64,000 nucleotides of DNA from Chloroflexota bacterium. Lineage in GTDB: Bacteria; Chloroflexota; Anaerolineae; Aggregatilineales; Phototrophicaceae. Every line of letters starts with the position of its first letter. Position 1 is the stretch's first letter. The notes beneath the pieces were generated by a model that was given only the letters and a program-made list of their open reading frames with translations, was not told where the DNA came from and searched no databases. The stretch covers positions 1-64,000 of the forward strand of contig JAIUNI010000002.1 of the NCBI GenBank assembly GCA_020161935.1, written 5' to 3'. Position numbers and translations under genes: made by a program. Shown here piece by piece: positions 57,545-64,000 of this stretch.

Positions 57545-60412
57545 CTACTCAAACAATCGTCCCTGCTGTGTCGCGTCGCCCGCTGCCTGAGCCTGCTTCA
57601 GCCGTGCCGCTTCTTCACCAATGCCCGCCCAACTGATGACCAGCGCGTTGTAATCGCGGGCGTGTTCTGCCCATCCTTTGCGCTCGCAAATGCTGTACAG
57701 CCGGTACGCCAGCGCCCGTGCCTCTGCCGCTGTAACCGAGGGCAGCTTGGTCATGAGCAGCGCAGAACCCGTCTCGCCGTGAATGTTGAGTTCCTGAATC
57801 AGGTGATGAGTCGCTTCCCATACCGTCGGACGTTTGTCAGTCGTAGGATCATACGGCGGATCGACCAGATAGTCTTTCCAGTGCAGCAGCTTGACCTTGC
57901 CGCGTCCCGCCGTGACCAACCCGGAGTCGCTCACGCCCGCCACGCTGGTATTCTTCGCCCGTGCCAGCGTGTCCGCCATGCCAAATTCACCCTCGGTGAA
58001 CGCGAACTGCTCGAACCATGCCACCGCAAAGCGCGTATCCGCGTCGATGTCGCCGTCCTGCTCCGCGAGATAAGCATCGAGTTCCTGATTGATCAGCCCC
58101 AACGCGGCACGCACGCTCATTGGCGAACCGTCGGCTTCCAACACTTTGCTATAGCGGCTGTAGATCGCCATGCCGGGACCGATGCTTGCTTGTGCCAAAT
58201 CCACCGGGGCGATGTTGCCGGACTGCATATTCTTGAGCGCGGCGGGCAGTTCGCGGCGCAGCGCATCAACGAAAGCGCGGCGGCTGCTGGTCGGTGCGTC
58301 TTCTGGGCGCGGGCGGCACACGAGGACGATGGAGGAGGCGAGAGCGTTTGTGCCAAGACCTACACTTCGCACGGCACGTTCTGTTCGCATGGGCCATGTG
58401 CCATCAATGCTGAACCCGGATTGGATGATGCCCGCCAACATAGTTTCCCAACCAGAAGAAGCAACTGTAACACTTGTGTTTGCCTCGTCTGTATCCTCGT
58501 CAAGTGTATCTACATCCTGCTGTTTGAAGGCATAATACACGGTTAGCGGATACTCGGACGAGGCAAAACGGCGGATATTCGAGAAGCTTAAAACCATGCC
58601 GTTTTCAAAATGTGCGTTGGCGGCTTCTCTACCACCATGACGATACGGACTGGCGATCAATTCCGGTTCTTTGGGAACGAGCATTGTGCCAAAAATGTCT
58701 GGGAAAACATCGCGCAGCATTCGCCGCATCCACACATAAAAGAAGTCGCTTAAATCAGCATAGCCAATGTTGTCATAGTAGGGTGGATCGGTGGAAAGTA
58801 CCCGAATATCATCATCTTGGTGAGCAGCCGCATCTCGTTGATCTGCGGTATTATATGAAGAAATATTATCAAATTTCCAAAAAATCGATTCGGTCGCTTC
58901 CGCGACCCACTCGGAATTGTCGAGAAAATTGCCTGTCGAACTAGAGAATGGATTGACCTCCGCATAATCCCAAACCATTGGCAATGCCTGACGTGCGAAA
59001 GTTCCGCGGACAAAGTCCGCGGAACTTTGCCAAGATGCTATCGTAGAAGTTCTCTCAACCTGACGATCCACTGCGAACGCTAAGTACACGCTAACCGCAT
59101 CAGCATAGGCACGCGCGCCATGTCCGCCATCGCGCAGGGGAATGTCATCAGTGGGCAAACCTGCCGCGAGTGCATCCGTTTGCGCTTGAGCGCGGGCTTC
59201 GGCAACCAGATCGCTGAAGGTAGTCAGCGCGACGAGTTGGCGCGGGGTGAATAGCTTATAGTGTTCATCCATCCCATACACTTGTACGCGAAAACTCAAC
59301 GCTTTTTCCGGTAACTGCCCCATAGGCAGCCATTCCGGCACAGCGGATTCAGCTATTGCGACATGTTCCGTCATCGGGCTGTAATAATTTCGCCCACTTT
59401 TGCCTTCGGTCACGATTGCCATCAGCATTGCACCCATCCGTCCTGCTTGAGCTTCTTCGCGGACGTACTCAAATGGGATTGGCGAGCCTGAGATGATGCA
59501 GGTCGCACCTGTTCGTACTACAGTGCCCTCTTGTCCTTTCGGCGGCACACCGTCAAGAACTTCAAAGCGAACGGTATTGCCCTCTATGATTGGCTTTGCC
59601 CATCGGTCGCGCCCTTTCTTCTTGGTCACTATAAAAGAGCGTACCAGCGGCACATGGGCATTCACCGCCGGGTTGGGGCTTTTCACCGTCCGCGCCCACA
59701 ACCATGCGATCACGGTTTCGCCGTTGTGCGTTGGGTACAGATGCCCGATCTTCTCCCAAGCCTTTTCGCGCATCCACTCGCCGTAATAGCGCATGTCGGC
59801 GGCGAGTCCATTCGCGCCGCGCCATTCCGCATCCGATTTCGCATTTTTGCCAAACATGGCGGCGCGGGCATCGGGATTGATCGGCGGCATGTTGGCAAAT
59901 CGCGGCGGGATTTCGATCTGCGCCTTGTTGATCATCACGGCGACGGGGTTCAGGTCGCTGGCGTGTGCTTCCAGCCCCAACCGCTGCGCCTCCAACGGGA
60001 TGCTGCCACCCCCGGCGAACGGATCGAGCAGTGGCGGCGGGTTGCCTTCTGTGGCAATCATGATCAGTTCGCGTGCGGTGGTCAGGATCGCCTCGTCGGT
60101 CGTCGCTTCCCACGTCACCAACCTCTCAATGAAGTCGAATAGACGCATCCGGGGCGTGTCTTCGACGGCAGCGTTCGCGCCTTTGGGAAGCTGCTTACAG
60201 GCTTCCACAAACGCGGGCAGCGCATCCGGCGAATCGGGATCATCGACCAGCGAGGTGAAGATCACCGCACGGGCAGCGGCAAGCGGTCGGCGCGCCCACC
60301 ACAGATGCAGTGTGGAGGGATGTCCATGCCGGATAGATTTTTCGCGGGCGCTGGCGACGTTGATGGCTTCGAGAGGCAGCGCCACTTCGATTAGTTTTTT
60401 GCGTGGGGTCAT
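57545..60412 (-). CDS. DUF1156 adenine-specific DNA methylase (COG1743-type)
   Basis: The 955-residue protein starts with KKLIEVALPLEAINVASAREKSIRHGHPSTLHLWWARRPL, the DUF1156 signature. The SAM-binding motif is LLDPFAGGGSIPLEAQRLG (about 128-146) and the amino-methyltransferase catalytic motif is STDPPYYDNIGY (near 540). The order with a long insert between them suggests an alpha-like arrangement. The Zn-ribbon usually found in the insert is degenerate here (ATCIISGSPIPFEYVREE, one cysteine). It should methylate adenine N6 (or cytosine N4) in host DNA to mark self. It starts 9 bases after the VapC stop and is followed by the DUF433/DUF5615 pair. Confidence 0.87.
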   Translation of the reverse strand: MTPRKKLIEVALPLEAINVASAREKSIRHGHPSTLHLWWARRPLAAARAVIFTSLVDDPDSPDALPAFVEACKQLPKGANAAVEDTPRMRLFDFIERLVTWEATTDEAILTTARELIMIATEGNPPPLLDPFAGGGSIPLEAQRLGLEAHASDLNPVAVMINKAQIEIPPRFANMPPINPDARAAMFGKNAKSDAEWRGANGLAADMRYYGEWMREKAWEKIGHLYPTHNGETVIAWLWARTVKSPNPAVNAHVPLVRSFIVTKKKGRDRWAKPIIEGNTVRFEVLDGVPPKGQEGTVVRTGATCIISGSPIPFEYVREEAQAGRMGAMLMAIVTEGKSGRNYYSPMTEHVAIAESAVPEWLPMGQLPEKALSFRVQVYGMDEHYKLFTPRQLVALTTFSDLVAEARAQAQTDALAAGLPTDDIPLRDGGHGARAYADAVSVYLAFAVDRQVERTSTIASWQSSADFVRGTFARQALPMVWDYAEVNPFSSSTGNFLDNSEWVAEATESIFWKFDNISSYNTADQRDAAAHQDDDIRVLSTDPPYYDNIGYADLSDFFYVWMRRMLRDVFPDIFGTMLVPKEPELIASPYRHGGREAANAHFENGMVLSFSNIRRFASSEYPLTVYYAFKQQDVDTLDEDTDEANTSVTVASSGWETMLAGIIQSGFSIDGTWPMRTERAVRSVGLGTNALASSIVLVCRPRPEDAPTSSRRAFVDALRRELPAALKNMQSGNIAPVDLAQASIGPGMAIYSRYSKVLEADGSPMSVRAALGLINQELDAYLAEQDGDIDADTRFAVAWFEQFAFTEGEFGMADTLARAKNTSVAGVSDSGLVTAGRGKVKLLHWKDYLVDPPYDPTTDKRPTVWEATHHLIQELNIHGETGSALLMTKLPSVTAAEARALAYRLYSICERKGWAEHARDYNALVISWAGIGEEAARLKQAQAAGDATQQGRLFE

Positions 60413-60421
60413 AAAATTTCT

Positions 60422-60847
60422 CTACTTGAAATTCGTTACAGGTATCAGGGTCACGCCTTCGGCTGTCGCAGCCCGAATTTGCGGCTGGTCAATGCTGATG
60501 AGCGGGTAGCCGTAGTGCAGCGCCAGCGCGACATAACCGGAGTCATACACGGCAAGGGTGTTGTTCAGGGCAATATCCAGCGCCCGATCCAGCAATCGCT
60601 TCATCGGGGCGCGGCGCAGTTTCAGAGTACGCAGTACCCGCAGCAGTTCTTCCGCCTCACCACGCGACATGCCGCTGAAGCGCATCTGTTTCCAGATCAC
60701 GTTCGTACATTCCAGCAGGCAAAACTCTGGCACGGTTAGCCGATCAGCCGCCGTTAGCTGGTTGAAAAAGGCTTGCACGTTGGGCGTTTGGGGTCCGGTG
60801 ATGAGATATTCAATCACGACGCTGGCATCGACGATGTAGTGCGCCAT
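60422..60847 (-). CDS. vapC: VapC-type PIN-domain toxin
   Basis: The 141-residue PIN-domain RNase has the acidic quartet Asp7 (IVDASV), Glu46 (LLECTN), Asp102 (AVYDSGYVALA) and Asp120 (ISIDQ). VapC toxins cleave tRNA or rRNA and are held by a VapB partner. The ATG overlaps the stop of the upstream small gene (TAATG), which is therefore its antitoxin. Nine bases separate it from the DUF1156 methylase, so toxin and methylase share a transcript. No catalytic residue is missing, so it should be active. Confidence 0.9.
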   Translation of the reverse strand: MAHYIVDASVVIEYLITGPQTPNVQAFFNQLTAADRLTVPEFCLLECTNVIWKQMRFSGMSRGEAEELLRVLRTLKLRRAPMKRLLDRALDIALNNTLAVYDSGYVALALHYGYPLISIDQPQIRAATAEGVTLIPVTNFK

Positions 60848-61077
60848 TAACTCTCCCGATCCTCACGCAGCAGTTGCAATGACGATTTTGCACCCGGTGG
60901 CGGTGTCCAGCGGTGGCGCTCTACAGAAGTACGCATTTCATCCCATGTAAGACCGTCATCTTCATCGGGTTCGTCAGAAATCTCGAATGTGCCAAGAAGT
61001 CGGGTGAGTCGTTCGTCAAGCGTTTCTTCGACGAACTTCTTCAAATCCTCCAATGTCATGTTGGCAATGGTTGCCAT
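60847..61077 (-). CDS. VapB-like antitoxin
   Basis: The 76-residue acidic protein (IANMTLEDLKKFVEETLDERLTRLLG...DEPDEDDGLTWDEMRTSVERHRWTPPPG) has an N-terminal region of the kind found in antitoxins that accompany PIN toxins. A clear DNA-binding fold (MazE or RHH) is not obvious. Both ends overlap neighbours in the TAATG manner: the helicase stop before it and the VapC start after it. Its identity as antitoxin rests mainly on this context. Confidence 0.75.
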   Translation of the reverse strand: MATIANMTLEDLKKFVEETLDERLTRLLGTFEISDEPDEDDGLTWDEMRTSVERHRWTPPPGAKSSLQLLREDRES

Positions 61078-64000
61078 TAGTTTGGCTCCTCACTCATGCT
61101 CTGCATTTCTCTGAGGTTGAAATTCACACTGGATGCCAGCGGGTCGGGTTCGCGGAATGGGTAGTTCCGCACATAGCGCGGCGGATGTGCGTTTGTGCGC
61201 TCCACTTCCACCAGCGCGAGGATAAACCCTTCAGGGCTGTTCAACGCTCGATACAGTTCATTATACGTGAGGGTGACGGTCTCTGCACCGGCACGTCGCC
61301 CCTTTACCTCGATAAAGCGCAGCCGTCCGGTCTGCCCATCGCGGCTTTCAATATCATAACCGAGGTTCTGGGCGCTCATATCGCGGGGATGGTTATTCAG
61401 GGCAATTTCCGCTTCCATCACCGCACGCATGGCGATCTGTTCGGTGATACGGCGGTCAAGAATTTCCGGCGGTGTGTTCTCCCCCAACAGCAAGCCTATG
61501 GGAATGATCAATGCGCCACCCACCACAATCGGCGGCGCGGCGCTGATCTGGCGTTCCTGAGCGAGCTGCGCCTTGCGCTGTTTCAGGCGCTCCGCCAGCC
61601 GATCCGCCCGTTCTTGGGCGCGCTGGCTGTTCAAGTGGGCATTGATGCGACCCGCGTGTTCTGCTGCCCGCAGTTCGGCGGCGCGTAAGTCCCAATAGTT
61701 GATTTCTTTGGTCAGTCGCTCTTGCACCGCTGCTTCGGTCTTGTCGATCAATTCAATGCGGCGCTGGCGCACGCGCTCTAAATGGCGTGGAACAAGATTT
61801 TCGACTGCATACGCCGTAGCACGCTTTTCGAGGTTTTCGCCCCTCAGCCACTCTTGTTCAAGCAGCTCATTCAACTGTGCAATTTCGTCAGCATCAGCCG
61901 GTCGGTAATCGAGATACGGCGCGCCGCCCGCCTCGCGCACCTCTCCCGCGTTGTCGATCTCGACAAAATGTACCTCACGCGAAATCACGCGCCTTTCGCC
62001 GCTCTTGGCGGGGATCGAATCTTGGATCGCCTGATCAAGATAGAACAGCACACGCGCTTCATGTCCCGGATCGGTTTCGTCGATCAAGATGCCCCCACGT
62101 TTAAGGGTTTCGCGTTCACGCTCCAACATTAGCCCAATCGTCGCATCCAGAAGGGGATGACCGGGGCAGACAAACGTCGCCGGGAGCTTGTCCGAGAGAT
62201 GAATCAGCGATTTCTCGAAACAAACACGCTCGTATTTGGTTGAGATTGTCCCTAAGCCGCGATCTTTCGCCCAATTCCGAATGACCGCCGGGACATTGTT
62301 GATCGTATAGCGTCCGCTTTCGCGCTCATACAGCGTGCCGCCTAGAAACGCGAAGGATTGCAGGAAAAATGCTTTGATATAGTGCGGCTGCAAACGTCGG
62401 GCGGAGGCGCGTTCCATATCTTCGCGGATACGCATAATTTGTGTCGTGTCCATGCTCGTTTGCGCTAATGACCCCCGCTCAAGCAGGTCACGCACGCGGT
62501 CACGGTCAAGCGCATTATCGACCGCGTGTTCCAGCCGGGCGCGAACATCGGGATCATCACCGTATCGCACGGCTTCGACCAACAGCTTACGCAACGAGGT
62601 GTCTTGAAACAACTCGCCCAGCACATCGAACACCTGCCCATCAAGGGCGCTGCGCTCCGCTTCCAGCTTCTTGAGCAAGCGTTGATAAACCGCACCTTCA
62701 CGAGTTTCACCTGCCACGAGATTCCACAAATGGCAGACTTCGGTCTGTCCAATGCGGTGAATCCGCCCGAAGCGCTGCTCCAGTCGGTTGGGATTCCACG
62801 GCAGATCGTAATTGACCATCAGGTGCGCCCGCTGAAGGTTGATACCCTCGCCCGCCGCATCAGTTGCCAACAGGATGAACACATCCGGGTTGTTGCGAAA
62901 CTGGTCTTCGACCGTGCGACGCGCATCTCTGCTCATCCCACCGTGTATGCACACAATCGGCTCCGTGCGTCCAATGAGTGTTTTGAGGCGTTCCTCAAGA
63001 TAACTGAGTGTGTCGCGGTGTTCGGTGAAGATGACGAGCTTACGCTGCCCGCGCGCCGGATCGCGCATCTCCGGCGTATCTTGCAACAGGCGCAGTAGTT
63101 CCATCCATTTGCGATCTGTACCGCTGCGGCGCAGTTTCAGCGCCAACGCTTCCAACGCACGCAAGCTCACTATTTCGGCTTCCAGTTCGACAACGGTGCG
63201 GGCGGCGGTGGCGCTGTCCACCAGTTCCGACTCGATCCGTTCGCTTTCCGCGTCCGGGGCATCATCGAAGTCGTCCCAGTCTTCCTCGTTGAAGGTCATG
63301 CCCTCGTCCTGCAACGTCAGCGCACGTTCGCGCTGCGCCTCTTTGAGCCGCTTTTCCAGCCGTTCGCGGCGGCGCTTCAGTGACAGATAGATCGCTTCCG
63401 GGGATGAAGCCAAGCGGCGCTGTAGGATGGTCAGCGCAAAACCAACCGTGCCTTTCCGTCCATCATTTTCAAACTGATCGGCACGATTAAACTCCTGACG
63501 GACATATTCGGTGACGGCATCATAGAGCGTGCTTTCCTCGGTCGAAAGCTGATAGTTGACGGTGTACGCTCTGCGTTCGGGAAACAGCGGCTTGCCGTCG
63601 AACTTGAGCAGTTTCTCCTTCACCATGCGCCGCATCAGGTCAGAGACATCGACCCGATGCACACCATCGCGGAAACGCCCCTCGAAACGGTCGGCATCCA
63701 GCAATGCCAGAAAAAGCTGGAAATCTTCTTCTTTGCCGTTGTGGGGCGTCGCCGTCATCAATAGGAAATGACGGGTGATGTCCCCCAGCAGCTTGCCCAA
63801 CCGGTAGCGCTTCGTCTCTTTGAGATCGCCACCAAAAAATGACGCGGACATTTTGTGGGCTTCGTCGCAGACCACCAAATCCCAATCCGTCTGCTGCAAG
63901 CGTGCCTGAAGTTCATCGCTGCGGCTTACCTGGTCAAGCCGGACGATGATTAAGTCCTGTTCGGCAAAAGGATTGCCACTGCGTGCTGTTTCGACCATCT
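61077..64000 (-). CDS. SNF2-type helicase with C-terminal DUF3883-like domain (5' end outside window)
   Basis: At least 973 residues are encoded; the start lies beyond the window. The visible part begins before motif II (LVVCDEAHKMSA) and contains LLMTATPHNGKEEDF (motif III), the helicase C domain with VIFTEHRDTLSYL and LLATDAAGEGINLQRA, and motif VI (LPWNPNRLEQRFGRIHRIGQ), as in COG0553 SNF2/HepA enzymes. The C-terminal 90 residues (LGYDIESRDGQTGRLRFIEVKGRRAG...TLTYNEL) match the nuclease-like DUF3883 domain, with IEVKGR as the possible catalytic strand. Comparable helicases serve as the motor of DISARM-type systems. Its stop overlaps the antitoxin start. Confidence 0.88.
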   Translation of the reverse strand, partial: MVETARSGNPFAEQDLIIVRLDQVSRSDELQARLQQTDWDLVVCDEAHKMSASFFGGDLKETKRYRLGKLLGDITRHFLLMTATPHNGKEEDFQLFLALLDADRFEGRFRDGVHRVDVSDLMRRMVKEKLLKFDGKPLFPERRAYTVNYQLSTEESTLYDAVTEYVRQEFNRADQFENDGRKGTVGFALTILQRRLASSPEAIYLSLKRRRERLEKRLKEAQRERALTLQDEGMTFNEEDWDDFDDAPDAESERIESELVDSATAARTVVELEAEIVSLRALEALALKLRRSGTDRKWMELLRLLQDTPEMRDPARGQRKLVIFTEHRDTLSYLEERLKTLIGRTEPIVCIHGGMSRDARRTVEDQFRNNPDVFILLATDAAGEGINLQRAHLMVNYDLPWNPNRLEQRFGRIHRIGQTEVCHLWNLVAGETREGAVYQRLLKKLEAERSALDGQVFDVLGELFQDTSLRKLLVEAVRYGDDPDVRARLEHAVDNALDRDRVRDLLERGSLAQTSMDTTQIMRIREDMERASARRLQPHYIKAFFLQSFAFLGGTLYERESGRYTINNVPAVIRNWAKDRGLGTISTKYERVCFEKSLIHLSDKLPATFVCPGHPLLDATIGLMLERERETLKRGGILIDETDPGHEARVLFYLDQAIQDSIPAKSGERRVISREVHFVEIDNAGEVREAGGAPYLDYRPADADEIAQLNELLEQEWLRGENLEKRATAYAVENLVPRHLERVRQRRIELIDKTEAAVQERLTKEINYWDLRAAELRAAEHAGRINAHLNSQRAQERADRLAERLKQRKAQLAQERQISAAPPIVVGGALIIPIGLLLGENTPPEILDRRITEQIAMRAVMEAEIALNNHPRDMSAQNLGYDIESRDGQTGRLRFIEVKGRRAGAETVTLTYNELYRALNSPEGFILALVEVERTNAHPPRYVRNYPFREPDPLASSVNFNLREMQSMSEEPN

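Noticed and set aside
1..64000. CRISPR arrays, rRNA genes, replication origin
   Set aside because: Scanned for regularly spaced direct repeats, rRNA signatures and DnaA-box clusters; none seen.
47713..64000. Remaining C-terminal part of virB4 or a direct repeat of the tRNA-Gln 3' end
   Set aside because: Looked for on both strands without success; if present they must lie outside the window.

Overview
The window looks like a chromosomal segment of an uncultured or poorly characterised Chloroflexota bacterium (Anaerolineae-like). This is inferred from protein style only: Thr/Pro-rich 'PTPTPT' stalks, DUF2723 and related glycosyltransferase-like membrane proteins, bacterial SH3 proteins, and many GTG/TTG starts. 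No rRNA or phylogenetic marker is present, so the assignment is tentative.

Bases 1-25,100 read as ordinary chromosome. They hold a HEAT-like hypothetical protein, an FAD oxidoreductase, a methyltransferase, an MFS exporter, a secreted protein, a Nudix hydrolase, an AHSA1 protein, a pyruvate-kinase-like enzyme and an AlkA-like DNA glycosylase. A lipoprotein and two large membrane glycosyltransferase-like proteins form one operon. Two Bcp-type peroxiredoxins, an aldo/keto reductase, an ECF sigma factor with its membrane anti-sigma partner, and an SH3-domain protein follow. The spacers carry dispersed hairpin repeats, several ending in CCCTACAAAC, and one hairpin family shows compensatory stem changes. 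A DUF433/DUF5615 toxin-antitoxin-like pair at 7.9-8.5 kb is broken by an in-frame stop.

At 25,158 a tRNA-Gln(TTG) marks the apparent left edge of an integrative, probably conjugative, element. A large serine recombinase is encoded antisense with its last codons inside the tRNA. Next come a regulatory block (ImmA/IrrE-type protease, two XRE regulators, MAB_1171c-like and PAP2-like membrane proteins, two LuxR-type response regulators) and a type IV secretion-like set (VirB6-, VirB2-, VirB3- and VirB4-like, plus surface proteins and an SGNH hydrolase). Two metal modules are inserted in the opposite orientation: ArsR/SmtB with a P1B-4-like ATPase, and MerR with a CopZ-like Fe-S protein. Four copies of one promoter/operator module, with a 12-bp box ending exactly 26 bp before a TAnnnT -10, lie in front of element transcription units and suggest a private regulon.

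At 47.7 kb the virB4 gene is cut short where a second large serine recombinase converges on it, suggesting a nested insertion. Beyond it are an ISL3 transposase remnant, a MITE-like hairpin, and a denitrification island (cupredoxin-fused NirK, ferredoxin, Crp/Fnr regulator) with a perfect FNR box.

From 64,000 down to 53,613 runs one tightly packed minus-strand operon: SNF2-type helicase with a C-terminal DUF3883-like domain, VapB-like antitoxin, VapC PIN toxin, DUF1156 adenine methylase, DUF433 antitoxin, DUF5615 PIN-like toxin, and DUF499 AAA ATPase. The core (helicase, DUF1156 methylase, DUF499 ATPase) fits a DISARM-like restriction/modification-type defence system. Its striking feature is a complete toxin-antitoxin pair wedged at each junction between core genes, which is the strongest candidate here for an under-described system.
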